A stretch of 37,570 bases of DNA from an uncultured Flavobacterium sp. (GCF_946479975.1 NZ_CAMLIX010000020.1:1-37570), one strand, 5' to 3'; numbered from the stretch's first letter, positions 15,034-23,425 are shown. Translations and numbers: made by a program. Notes: generated by a model not told the origin, from the sequence alone.

Positions 15034-15157
15034 GGTGATTCACAAAAAATAACAAAATGTTATAAAACAAACATTTTGTAAAAATTATCAAACCTCACTG
15101 TTCTAAAAAATTCAACCTAATACAACTGTTTTTAAGACATATATCCTTATAAATCAA

Positions 15158-15637
15158 TTATCTTGATATAAATCCCGCAATAATATTATCTTTAAATTTT
15201 GCCCAATTTAGCTTCTCATCCCAATAATAACATTCTGACATTCGATAATCGTCAAGATTTAACATGTGAAATTCATTCTTACTATTAAAAGCATCAACAC
15301 CTATTTCTTTTAGCATTAAATTAATTTCTCCTTCATTAACTTTTATGGCACTTTTATAAAATTCTCCGTAAAACTCATAACTCAAATATGCAATGATATA
15401 ATCTTCCAGTTCTATTTCTTTTGCAAAAAAATGAACTAATTTATCGCCGAAACGCAAATTCTCATTATCAGAGACATACTCTAAATTTAGTTTTAAATAC
15501 CATTGGAAAAGATGGTCTTCATCTAAAAAGATAATTGCAAAATCATCTTCAAATGCAACCGCAAGTCCATAAAATTTTATTTTTTCAATACTAATCGGCA
15601 TTCGCCCAATTAAAGCACTTGTATTATGTCCCATCAC
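15158..15637 (-). CDS. Hypothetical acidic protein, family unknown
   Basis: I do not recognise this 159-residue protein. It is acidic and rich in aromatic residues, with alternating strand-like segments (KIKFYGLAVAFEDDFAIIFL, EDYIIAYLSYEFYGEFYKSA) and no signal peptide or membrane helix, so it is probably cytosolic. Starts at 15637, 15634 or 15601 (MPISIEKIKF) are possible. It sits between asd and mscL on the same strand, after the mscL terminator. Size, acidity and position among SUKH genes resemble small immunity proteins, but nothing in the sequence proves this. Confidence 0.7.
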   Translation of the reverse strand: MMGHNTSALIGRMPISIEKIKFYGLAVAFEDDFAIIFLDEDHLFQWYLKLNLEYVSDNENLRFGDKLVHFFAKEIELEDYIIAYLSYEFYGEFYKSAIKVNEGEINLMLKEIGVDAFNSKNEFHMLNLDDYRMSECYYWDEKLNWAKFKDNIIAGFISR

Positions 15638-15654
15638 TCTATTAATTAATTGTT

Positions 15655-15684
15655 GTAAAAAAACCGCCTCTTTAGAAGGCGGTT
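15655..15684 (-). terminator. Intrinsic terminator of mscL
   Basis: AACCGCCT at 15662-15669 pairs with AGGCGGTT at 15677-15684 around a 7-base loop. On the minus strand the stem is followed by a run of seven T. It lies just downstream of the mscL stop codon. Confidence 0.88.
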
Positions 15685-15707
15685 AAGTTAGACTTAGTGT
15701 AGCGGTA

Positions 15708-16094
15708 TTATATATTTTTACTTTTTAAAAGATCTCTAATTTGAGTAAGCAATTCTTCCTGAGTAGGCGCTGCAGGTTGATTTGGTGCTGGTTCTTCTTT
15801 CTTTTTAAGGCTGTTTAATCCTTTAATAATTAGAAATAAAACAAAGGCCACAATAATAAAGTTGATTACTGCCGATAGAAACAGACCGTATTTAACGCCG
15901 CCAAAGGCTGTTAAATCTTCGATTTTAGATAAATGAGCAGCATCTAATGCCGGTTTTAATACTAAAGGTGTAATTACATCTTCAATAAATGAACTTACAA
16001 TTTTACCAAAAGCAGCTCCAATAATTACTGCAACAGCAAGGTCAACTACATTGCCTTTCATTGCAAATGCCTTAAATTCTGAAAAAAATCCCAT
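15708..16094 (-). CDS. mscL: Large-conductance mechanosensitive channel
   Basis: The 128-residue protein is a typical MscL. It has an amphipathic N-terminus (MGFFSEFKAFAMKGNVVDLA), a pore-lining first helix (AVAVIIGAAFGKIVSSFIEDVITPLV), a periplasmic loop (about 47-68), a second helix (GLFLSAVINFIIVAFVLFLI) and a charged cytoplasmic helix bundle (KKKEEPAPNQPAAPTQEELLTQIRDLLK). The channel opens under membrane tension to release solutes on hypo-osmotic shock. It lies downstream of murF-alr with a 234-bp gap holding a large palindromic repeat, so it probably has its own promoter. Confidence 0.97.
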   Translation of the reverse strand: MGFFSEFKAFAMKGNVVDLAVAVIIGAAFGKIVSSFIEDVITPLVLKPALDAAHLSKIEDLTAFGGVKYGLFLSAVINFIIVAFVLFLIIKGLNSLKKKEEPAPNQPAAPTQEELLTQIRDLLKSKNI

Positions 16095-16173
16095 ATCTGA
16101 TTTTGTTTAGTTTTATATTAAATGAAGATCGAAAATACGGAATTTTCCTGAAAAAACCCCATTTCTCATTCAG

Positions 16174-16312
16174 TTTTAAACCATATAGGTCAAGTTTAAA
16201 CCATATAAGTCATATAAGATATTATAAGTTTTACACAATTTGACAATCTACAGTTTAGCAAAACAAAAAACAAGACGAGCTAAAATGAACTTATATAACT
16301 TATATGGTTTAA
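16174..16312. repeat. CATATAAG-family palindromic repeat
   Basis: The left side carries two tandem copies of the word TTTAAACCATATA (from 16174 and 16195). The right arm at 16281-16312 ends TATATAACTTATATGGTTTA and includes TAAAATGAACTTATA, the same sequence as the right outer arm at 805-831. The element fills the gap between the murF-alr and mscL genes. Unlike the copy at 612-831 it contains no CGCAGATTT element. Confidence 0.7.
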
Positions 16313-16328
16313 AAAAAGTTTCAAAAAT

Positions 16329-18800
16329 TTATCTAAAAAATACGCGCTTTACTCGCTGCGAAATACTCGTCATTATCTCGTAAGGAATTGTTTTTAAAGC
16401 CTCAGCCATTTCAATAACAGTTGGGCTTTCGCCGAAAATAATTACAGGATCACCTTCTTTGCAGTCAATGTCTGTTACGTTTACCATAAGCATATCCATG
16501 CAGACGCTCCCGACAATTTTGGCTTTTTGATTTTTGATCATTACAAAGCCAACTTCGTTACCCCATAATCTTGCAATTCCGTCGGCGTAGCCAATTGGAA
16601 TTGTGGCGATTTTAGTTGCTGCATCTGCCATAAAACGTCGTCCATAACCTACGCTGTCGCCGGCAGGAATAGTGCGGACTTGCGAAATAATCGATTTTAA
16701 GGTTCCAACGTTTTCCAGATACTTTTGTTCTGCAGGATCGTTTGAAACTCCGTACAAACCAATTCCTAAACGCACCATATTGTATTGTGCATTTGGGAAA
16801 TTGCTAATTCCAGAAGTATTTAAAATATGCCGAATCGGATTGATGTTTAATTCTGAAATTAATCTGGAAGACAATTTCTCAAACAAAGCAATTTGCTTAT
16901 GGACAAAATCATAATGTTTTGGATCATCGCTGGTTGCCAAATGTGATAAAACGCTTTGAACACGAACGGTTGAATTTCCTTTTAAAGTTTCAATTAATTC
17001 CTGGATCGTATTTTCTTCAAAACCTAAACGATGCATTCCAGTATCAATTTTTATATGAATTGGATAATCTTTTAAGTTCTTTTCGCGTGCAATTTTCAAA
17101 AAGGCATTCAATCCTTTTATGCTGTAAATTTCAGGTTCTAATTGATATTGAATAATCGACGGAAAACTGGTAGATTCTGGATTTAAAACCATTATCGGTA
17201 ATTTTATGCCGCCGTTTTTCAGCGAGATTCCTTCATCCGCGAAAGCGACACCCAAATAATCTACTTTATGATGTTCTAATAATTTGGCAATTTCCAAACC
17301 TCCATTTCCATAACCAAAAGCTTTTACCATCACCATCATTTTGACGTTTGGTGCCAGTTTCGATTTAAAGTAATTAAAGTTATGACTTATCGCATCTAGA
17401 TTTATTTCTAGAACCGTTTCGTGTGTTTTTTCTTCAAGAAGCGAAACAATTTCTTCAAATTTAAAAGACCTTGCTCCCTTAATTAATATGGTTTCATTTT
17501 GAAAATTCAAACCTTCAATTGCTTCTATAAAATCGGCTGTGGTTGCAAACATGGTGCTGTTTGGAAATTTTGCTTCAAAAGAAGCAATCGTTTTTCCGAT
17601 ACCAATTATGCGGTTTATTTTATTATCTGAAATTAACTGCGCTACTTTAGAATACAATTCTTCATTAGAAAAACCACTTTGAAAAATGTCTGATAAAATA
17701 ACCGTTTTTGAAGCGCCTTTTTTCGTTTGACTTTCTAAGAAATCAAAAGCAATTTTCAGCGATTGAAAATCAGAGCTGTAACTATCATCAATGATACTGC
17801 AATTGTTAATTCCGTTTTTTACCTCCAATCGCATTCGAACGGGATACAACATTTTAATTCGGTTCTGAATGGTTTCTTGATCGTAGTTAAAATGAAGTAA
17901 AACCAACAAACAAGAAATGGCATTTTCTATCGAAGCCGTATCGCTAAACGGAATTTCTAAATTGAATTTTTCATTTTTGTATTGATATTCGATAGAAGTC
18001 TGGTCGTTTTTACTTTCTTTTTTCGAAATAAAAACAGCTGCATTTTGATCTTTAAAACTCCATGAAAAAAGCTTTCGAGGATGCTGCATATATTCGGCAA
18101 CAAATTGAGTGAGACAAGAATCTACCACTTCATTTTTTTGATAAATAATGATGGGACAATCCTTAAACAAAAGGAGTTTTTCATCAATTTTCTGTACTAA
18201 ATTCAAAAAACCTTCATCGTGTGCAGAACCAATGCTCGTTAAAACTCCAATACTGGGTTTAATGATTTTCTCCAGTTTCTCCATTTCGTTAACTGTAGAA
18301 ATTCCTGCCTCGAAAATTCCTAAATTATGTTTTTCATTAATTGAAATGACCGAAAGCGGCACTCCAACCTGAGAATTGTAACTCTTCGGACTTCTTATAA
18401 TATTATAATCTGGACTTAGTAAAAAATTCAGCCATTCTTTTACAATGGTTTTGCCATTACTTCCTGTTAGTCCGATAATTGGGAAATGAAAAAGATCTCT
18501 GTAATATCCAGCAAATTGCTGCAAGGCTTCGAGTGTATTTTCGACCAATAGAAAATTGGCTTTTTGCTCCAATGCTTCTGGAATATATTGCACTACAAAA
18601 TTTTGAACGCCTTTTTCTATCAAATCAGGAATAAATAAATGAGCATCGTTATTAACGCCTGAGAGAGCAAAGAATAAAGTCTGTGTTCCATTTTGCAATG
18701 AACGGCTGTCTATCGAAATATGATCAATAAAAACATCAGTTTCTGAACCAATCCATTTGGCGTTAAGAACTGAAATAAGGCTTTTTAAATTTAGGCTCAT
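16329..18800 (-). CDS. murF-alr: Bifunctional UDP-MurNAc-tripeptide:D-Ala-D-Ala ligase / alanine racemase
   Basis: This 823-residue protein fuses two successive peptidoglycan-precursor enzymes. The N-terminal half (about 1-450) is a MurF ligase with P-loop LTGSNGKT (K117) and a central Mur ligase fold; it adds D-Ala-D-Ala to UDP-MurNAc-tripeptide. The C-terminal half (about 455-823) is a PLP-dependent alanine racemase with PLP lysine K493 in VMVKAFGYGNGG, further motifs HRLGF and VGYGRRF, and the second-half motif GYADGIARLWGN. The fusion is known from other Bacteroidota. Having racemase and ligase in one chain may couple D-Ala supply to its use. The MurF signature HDEGFLN is retained partly as AHDEGFLNLVQKI. 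Confidence 0.95.
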   Translation of the reverse strand: MSLNLKSLISVLNAKWIGSETDVFIDHISIDSRSLQNGTQTLFFALSGVNNDAHLFIPDLIEKGVQNFVVQYIPEALEQKANFLLVENTLEALQQFAGYYRDLFHFPIIGLTGSNGKTIVKEWLNFLLSPDYNIIRSPKSYNSQVGVPLSVISINEKHNLGIFEAGISTVNEMEKLEKIIKPSIGVLTSIGSAHDEGFLNLVQKIDEKLLLFKDCPIIIYQKNEVVDSCLTQFVAEYMQHPRKLFSWSFKDQNAAVFISKKESKNDQTSIEYQYKNEKFNLEIPFSDTASIENAISCLLVLLHFNYDQETIQNRIKMLYPVRMRLEVKNGINNCSIIDDSYSSDFQSLKIAFDFLESQTKKGASKTVILSDIFQSGFSNEELYSKVAQLISDNKINRIIGIGKTIASFEAKFPNSTMFATTADFIEAIEGLNFQNETILIKGARSFKFEEIVSLLEEKTHETVLEINLDAISHNFNYFKSKLAPNVKMMVMVKAFGYGNGGLEIAKLLEHHKVDYLGVAFADEGISLKNGGIKLPIMVLNPESTSFPSIIQYQLEPEIYSIKGLNAFLKIAREKNLKDYPIHIKIDTGMHRLGFEENTIQELIETLKGNSTVRVQSVLSHLATSDDPKHYDFVHKQIALFEKLSSRLISELNINPIRHILNTSGISNFPNAQYNMVRLGIGLYGVSNDPAEQKYLENVGTLKSIISQVRTIPAGDSVGYGRRFMADAATKIATIPIGYADGIARLWGNEVGFVMIKNQKAKIVGSVCMDMLMVNVTDIDCKEGDPVIIFGESPTVIEMAEALKTIPYEIMTSISQRVKRVFFR

Positions 18801-18888
18801 TTAGAAATTTCTTTTTTTCAAAATTAAGATATTAAAGATAGAAAAGAGTTGTGATTTTCTTAAAAAATAATCTCAGGGTTTGGTAAAG

Positions 18889-18996
18889 TTTGCCACGAAT
18901 TACACTAATTGCACTAATTTTTATGATGGCCTAAATAGTAGATTGAAAATATCCAATTAAAGAAATTCGAGAAAATTTGTGCAAGTCGTGGCTAAA
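18889..18996. repeat. GCCACGAATT-family inverted repeat
   Basis: The left arm TTTGCCACGAATTACACTAA (from 18889) pairs imperfectly with the right arm ending GTGCAAGTCGTGGCTAAA (to 18996). It belongs to the family at 5093-5178 and 25610-25858. The right arm overlaps the upstream in-frame ATG at 18977 of the next gene, which argues against that start. Confidence 0.7.
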
Positions 18997-19042
18997 AGTA
19001 ATATTTCTGTATATTTGTTTATTACCCACAAAATTCCACATT

Positions 19043-19648
19043 TTGAAAAAAATACTGCCTCTTTTCTCTTATATACTTCATCCGATTTTTATATCGGTTT
19101 ATGCTACAATGTTTTATTTATTCTGTAAAGGAGACATTTTTGGCAATCAAGAAAAATACTTTGTTTTAATCCAGATTTTGGTAATCAATGTCATTGTTCC
19201 TGTTTTATTTTACTTATTACTAAAATCTACAGGACATGTAAAATCGATTATGCTCAGTCAGACTTCAGAGCGCACGATTCCGTTAATTTTGCAGTGCTTT
19301 TTGTATATTTTACTCGTAAAAAGAAGTATTGTAATTGCTCGATATCCAGAACTGCATTTCTTTTTTCTAGGAGCTTTGTTCAGTGCAATTCTGGCTTTGG
19401 TGTTTACGCTTTTTAAAATAAAAGCGAGTTTACATATGGTAGCAATTTCTGGTTTTGCCATATTTGTAATTGGCTTAAACATTCACCTTCAAATGCATAA
19501 TCCGTACTGGCCGGCGCTGCTTATTTTGTTGTCAGGAATTGTAGCTTCATCACGTTTAGAAATGAATGCTCATACTTCTAGAGAAATACTTATTGGTCTG
19601 TTTGTTGGGATAATGCCTCAGCTTTTATTTTTATCCTTGTGGTTATAA
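19043..19648 (+). CDS. Multi-pass membrane protein, degenerate PAP2-phosphatase-like
   Basis: The protein has about five to six hydrophobic helices throughout. I chose the TTG at 19043 (KKILPLFSYILHPIFISVYA), giving 202 residues; the ATG at 18977 lies inside a palindromic repeat and adds an atypical N-terminus. Near the C-terminus, ASSRLEMNAHTSREILIGLF fits the PAP2 motif SRx5Hx3D with Glu for the final Asp. The middle motif PSGH is reduced to AISGF. So it may be a PAP2-fold membrane protein with altered or lost phosphatase activity. Its stop codon abuts that of the convergent outer-membrane gene. The family link is an inference from these motifs. Confidence 0.75.
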   Translation: MKKILPLFSYILHPIFISVYATMFYLFCKGDIFGNQEKYFVLIQILVINVIVPVLFYLLLKSTGHVKSIMLSQTSERTIPLILQCFLYILLVKRSIVIARYPELHFFFLGALFSAILALVFTLFKIKASLHMVAISGFAIFVIGLNIHLQMHNPYWPALLILLSGIVASSRLEMNAHTSREILIGLFVGIMPQLLFLSLWL

Positions 19649-20347
19649 AATATAAAAGATCAATCCAGCATTTAAGGTTTTCATATTGACTTTTTCGCCA
19701 GACAAAGTGGTCGCCGTATTGAACAAAGGACTTAGACCATAATATATGTAAAGATTCCATGTATTATATCCTGCAGAAAGATAGGGACCGTATTGAAAAT
19801 TATTGATATCTTTATTATTATTGATATTATAATTGGTTTTGCCGTCATTTAAAAATGAAGTGCTGGAGAAAATGTAACTCAATTTCATACCGCCGTAAAT
19901 ACGCCAGAATCTAGTGCTTTCGTAAGTAGAATTTCTCCATCTAAATTCTATCGGAAGTTCTACAGCATACTGTCTGTAACGATTAGAAACAAACTCACTA
20001 GACTTATTTACTGCGTAAATAATTGTTCCTGCAGCGTCTGTAGAAATATTTAAATTTTGATTGTAGTTTTGATAGCTTAAACCTAATCCAGTTGCAATTG
20101 CTACCGTTCTAGATTTATTTATGGGCATATCACGCAAAAAACCTCCAGAAAGACCTAAAGAAAACTTATTTTGTGTGAAACCTACAGGAACATCAGTAAA
20201 CATATTATAAGTAACCGAAAAATAAAATTGATCTTCACGATACAAAGAATCTATTTTTACTACTGGTTTTATTTCAGGTTTAACTTCTTCTTGCGCAAAA
20301 GAGCCGAAAAAAGAGAGTAAAAATAAACAGCTAAAAATAATTCGCAT
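19643..20347 (-). CDS. Outer-membrane beta-barrel (PorT-like) protein
   Basis: The 234-residue protein has a signal peptide ending in FFGSFAQ. Alternating amphipathic strands rich in Tyr, Phe and Gly follow (FYFSVTYNMF, KFSLGLSGGFLRDM, TGLGLSYQNYNQNL, WRIYGGMKLSYIFSS, YGPYLSAGYNTWNLYIYYGL), and the last strand ends in an aromatic-rich FYIL. This is the plan of the OMP_b-brl_2/PorT-like family, eight to ten strands in the outer membrane. Function is not defined; no type IX secretion genes are adjacent. Its stop codon abuts that of the convergent membrane-protein gene, with no room for a terminator. Confidence 0.85.
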   Translation of the reverse strand: MRIIFSCLFLLSFFGSFAQEEVKPEIKPVVKIDSLYREDQFYFSVTYNMFTDVPVGFTQNKFSLGLSGGFLRDMPINKSRTVAIATGLGLSYQNYNQNLNISTDAAGTIIYAVNKSSEFVSNRYRQYAVELPIEFRWRNSTYESTRFWRIYGGMKLSYIFSSTSFLNDGKTNYNINNNKDINNFQYGPYLSAGYNTWNLYIYYGLSPLFNTATTLSGEKVNMKTLNAGLIFYIL

Positions 20348-20556
20348 ATTGTAAGTTTGGTTTTAGAGTGGTTTTTGAAATAAACGGTATTTGAAGCTTA
20401 TTTATTTCATATACAAATATAATATAATGGTTTCTCTAGAACGAAAAGAAATAAGAATATTCGCTTTTTGATTGTGAATAAAATTAATTGCTGCTTATTT
20501 TTCAATAAATCAGCTGTGGGAGGCAAAATTTAAATGAATTTTATTTCAATGTTTTA

Positions 20557-20564
20557 TACCTTTG
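20557..20564 (+). promoter_or_regulatory. Probable -7 element of the metal-receptor gene pair
   Basis: TACCTTTG matches TAnnTTTG and lies only 7 bases before the ATG at 20572. Transcription would start at or very near the start codon, giving a leaderless or nearly leaderless message. No TTG is found at the right -33 distance, so support is partial. Confidence 0.45.
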
Positions 20565-20571
20565 CAAGGAA

Positions 20572-20925
20572 ATGAAAAGAAAGCAACTCATATTAAGTCT
20601 ATCTTTTGCTGTAACAATATTGTTTTCGATATTGTTTCAGTCGGTACACAGTTATGAGCATATTGTAAAACAGCTTTCAGAAAAACAATGTCATCATAAT
20701 TATAACGATCCAAATGGTGAAATAACGCACCAGCATCATGATTTTGATGTTTGTTTTGTTTGTAATTTTGCTTTTGGAAGTTATGTTGTTCCTGAAAATT
20801 TTCAGTTTCAATTTTATTCTTTTGAAAAAGAAATTCCTTATTTCTTCCCATTTTCAGAGAAGATTTTTTCAATTTCTACCACTTCCTATTTCTTACGAGG
20901 TCCTCCCGCTATTATAGTTTCTTAA
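20572..20925 (+). CDS. Small membrane-anchored Cys/His-rich protein, putative metal-binding
   Basis: The 117-residue protein starts with a signal peptide or anchor (about 5-25). A cluster of possible metal ligands follows: H26, H30, C40-H41-H42, H53, H55-H56 and the CxxC C61/C64 (VCFVCNF). The C-terminus ends with RGPP (109-112) and a short hydrophobic tail. This arrangement (anchor, His/Cys cluster, CxxC, terminal R-G/A-PP) recalls DUF2946-like proteins encoded next to copper or zinc TonB receptors, although I cannot confirm membership. The TonB-dependent receptor gene follows 161 bp downstream on the same strand. A role in metal sensing or transfer in the periplasm is an inference. Confidence 0.75.
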   Translation: MKRKQLILSLSFAVTILFSILFQSVHSYEHIVKQLSEKQCHHNYNDPNGEITHQHHDFDVCFVCNFAFGSYVVPENFQFQFYSFEKEIPYFFPFSEKIFSISTTSYFLRGPPAIIVS

Positions 20926-21086
20926 GTTTCGATTATTCGAAAAACATCACTTTTCTTTTAATTTAAATTCAAATAACATTGAGTTTCCTAATCCTGTTTT
21001 TAATAATCAGGATCAGAATGCTTTATTGTTGGTTTTTGGTTTTCATTAAAAGAAAAAAATCCAATTAACTATAGCATCATTTTCAA

Positions 21087-23294
21087 ATGAAAAAAATTAT
21101 AATTGCCCTTATTTTAGGGTTTTCGGGCATACTTTCTGCTCAAAATTCGGTTTCAGGAACTGTAACCGATAATCAAAATAATCCATTGCCAGGAGTTTCT
21201 GTTTATGCGCCTGAAATTCATAAAGGAACCACGACAGATGCCAACGGAAAATACGAATTGAACAACCTTCCAAGCGGCGCTTTACGTATTGCCTTTTCGT
21301 ATGTTGGATATGCGAATCAAAACCAAACGATTGCTAAATTATTAAAGCAAAACACGTTAGACATTACGCTGGAAGAATCTATTTTAGAAATGGATGAAGT
21401 TGTCGTTTCTACGCCTTTCAATAAATTACAATCGCAGAACGTAATGAAAATTGAGCACGAAAGCATCAAAACATTACAGCAAAAAGGAACCTCAACTTTG
21501 ATTGAAGGTTTGGCGACAATTCCTGGGGTTTCTCAGATTTCTACCGGAACTTCAATAGGAAAACCAGTTATTCGTGGACTTAGCGGAAACCGTGTTTTGG
21601 TTTATTCTCAAGGCGTTCGTATCGAAAATCAGCAGTTTGGAGACGAACATGGTTTAGGTTTGAATGATGCCGGAATCGAAAGTGTTGAAGTTATTAAAGG
21701 GCCTGCTTCTTTACTTTATGGTTCTGATGCTTTGGGAGGAGTTTTATATTTTAATCCTGAAAAATTTGCTGATGCTGGCGATTTTAAAGCTAATTTCAGT
21801 CAAAAATATTTTACGAATACACAAGGAAGTAATTCTTCTATCGGACTAAAAACTTCTACTGATAATTGGAAATTTTTAGCTCGCGGAAGTTACAACACAC
21901 ATTCTGACTACAAAATTGCCGACGGCGACCGCGTAACAAATTCACGTTATAACGAAACCGATTTTAAAACGGGAATCGGATACAGCAACTCGACTTTTTC
22001 TAGTGTTTTAAGATACAACTACAACAAACTGGATATCGGAATTCCAGAAGATGGAATCGCAGAACAATCTTCTAGCAAAGACACTCAATTTCCGAGACAG
22101 GGAATTTTCAATCATTTATTGAGTTTGAATAATACTGTGTTTTTTGAAAACTCAAAACTGGATGTTGATTTAGGTTATATTTCGAACGACAGAAGCGAAT
22201 TTGAAGACAGTAACGAAGCGTCTTTACACATGAAATTGAACACTTTCAATTATAATGCGAAATATCATTTTCCAAAATTCGGAAAAATTGAAACGATTGT
22301 AGGCGTTCAAGGAATGCATCAAACGAACAAAAATTCTGGTGAAGAATATTTAATTCCAGACGCAACAACAAATGATTTTGGTGTTTTTGGAACCGCAAAT
22401 TACGAATGGGACAATAGTGTTTTGCAAGCTGGATTACGTTTTGACAACCGAAATGTTACGTCAATCGCGCACGGAACAGAAGGCGAAGAAGGTTATTTTT
22501 TACCGCTTGACAAATCTTTTGACAGTTTTAATGCTTCTTTGGGTTATAAAACAAAATTGGCTGATCCGTTAACGCTTCGTTTGAATGTTGCTACAGGATT
22601 TAGAGCGCCAAACTTAGCGGAATTAACTTCAAACGGTGTTCACGAAGGAACAAATCGTTACGAAATTGGAAATGCTGATTTGAAAACAGAACAAAACGTT
22701 CAGACCGATTTGAATTTAGAATATAAAAACACGCATTTCGAATTTTTCGTAAACGGATTTTACAATCATGTTAATAATTATATCTACACTTCGCCAACTG
22801 GAGAAGTACGCGAAGACAATAATGTTTTTGCTTATATTCAGGATAATGCACAATTGTACGGTGGAGAAGTTGGTTTGCATTTTCACCCGCATCCTTTAGA
22901 CTGGCTGCACTTTGAAACTAGTTTTGAAACGGTTACTGGTAAAAAAGAAAACAAAGATTATCTGCCTTTGATTCCTGCAAATAACTGGAACAACACTTTG
23001 AGAACTGAGTTTAATATCAAAGATTGGTTGAGCGAAGGTTTTGCTTCTTTAAATGTTTCTTCAACTTTTGCTCAAGATAATGTAAGTGGTTTTGAAACTG
23101 CTTCTAAAGGGTATACGCTGGTAAATTTAGGTTTTGGAGGAACTGTAAAATTGGGTAAAAAAGCTTTCGACATCAACTTAAACGGAAACAATTTATTCGA
23201 CAAAAAATATATTGCACACCTTTCACGATTAAAAACAGATGGAATTCCGAATATTGGAAGAAACATCGTTTTGGGCGTTAATTTCAACTTATAA
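21087..23294 (+). CDS. TonB-dependent outer-membrane receptor, probably for a metal
   Basis: The 735-residue protein has a signal peptide (MKKIIIALILGFSGILSAQ), then a carboxypeptidase-regulatory-like domain (about 22-97, VSGTVTDNQNNPLPGVSVYA). A plug domain follows (about 110-225, with PVIRGLSGNRVLVYSQGVRI and VEVIKGPASLLYGSDALGGV), then a 22-strand barrel ending NIVLGVNFNL. The plug and the barrel start resemble ZnuD-like and related metal or heme receptors rather than SusC proteins: no SusD partner is present, and the length is well below the roughly 1000 residues of SusC. A His-rich loop (HFHPHPLDWLHF, about 599-610) and the Cys/His-rich protein encoded upstream support metal uptake. Substrate is inferred, not shown. 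Confidence 0.9.
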   Translation: MKKIIIALILGFSGILSAQNSVSGTVTDNQNNPLPGVSVYAPEIHKGTTTDANGKYELNNLPSGALRIAFSYVGYANQNQTIAKLLKQNTLDITLEESILEMDEVVVSTPFNKLQSQNVMKIEHESIKTLQQKGTSTLIEGLATIPGVSQISTGTSIGKPVIRGLSGNRVLVYSQGVRIENQQFGDEHGLGLNDAGIESVEVIKGPASLLYGSDALGGVLYFNPEKFADAGDFKANFSQKYFTNTQGSNSSIGLKTSTDNWKFLARGSYNTHSDYKIADGDRVTNSRYNETDFKTGIGYSNSTFSSVLRYNYNKLDIGIPEDGIAEQSSSKDTQFPRQGIFNHLLSLNNTVFFENSKLDVDLGYISNDRSEFEDSNEASLHMKLNTFNYNAKYHFPKFGKIETIVGVQGMHQTNKNSGEEYLIPDATTNDFGVFGTANYEWDNSVLQAGLRFDNRNVTSIAHGTEGEEGYFLPLDKSFDSFNASLGYKTKLADPLTLRLNVATGFRAPNLAELTSNGVHEGTNRYEIGNADLKTEQNVQTDLNLEYKNTHFEFFVNGFYNHVNNYIYTSPTGEVREDNNVFAYIQDNAQLYGGEVGLHFHPHPLDWLHFETSFETVTGKKENKDYLPLIPANNWNNTLRTEFNIKDWLSEGFASLNVSSTFAQDNVSGFETASKGYTLVNLGFGGTVKLGKKAFDINLNGNNLFDKKYIAHLSRLKTDGIPNIGRNIVLGVNFNL

Positions 23295-23305
23295 GATTTT
23301 TGTTT

Positions 23306-23425
23306 AACCGCAAAGCACACAAGGATTTTTCGCAAAGTTCGCAAAGATTAAAATTAACACAAAGCTTTGCGAACTTTGCGGTTTTATAAAACTTAGCAGA
23401 AATAAAACTTTGCGTGCTTTGCGTT
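23306..23425. repeat. CGCAAAG-family double palindrome
   Basis: Outer arms AACCGCAAAGCACACAAGG (23306-23324) and CTTTGCGTGCTTTGCGTT (to 23425) enclose an inner pair of arms, TTTCGCAAAGTTCGCAAAG (to 23346) and CTTTGCGAACTTTGCGG (23365-23381). All four arms are built from the word CGCAAAG or its complement. It fills most of the gap between the receptor and peptidase genes and may act as the receptor's terminator. Confidence 0.75.

Noticed and set aside
18977..19042. ATG-initiated N-terminal extension of the PAP2-like gene
   Set aside because: The ATG lies inside the right arm of a palindromic repeat; the TTG at 19043 begins a sequence better suited to the membrane-protein N-terminus.
20961..21025. 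Hairpin ATCCTG...CAGGAT before the TonB receptor gene as an attenuator
   Set aside because: The stem is only 6 bp with an 11-base loop and has no T-tract; too weak to call.
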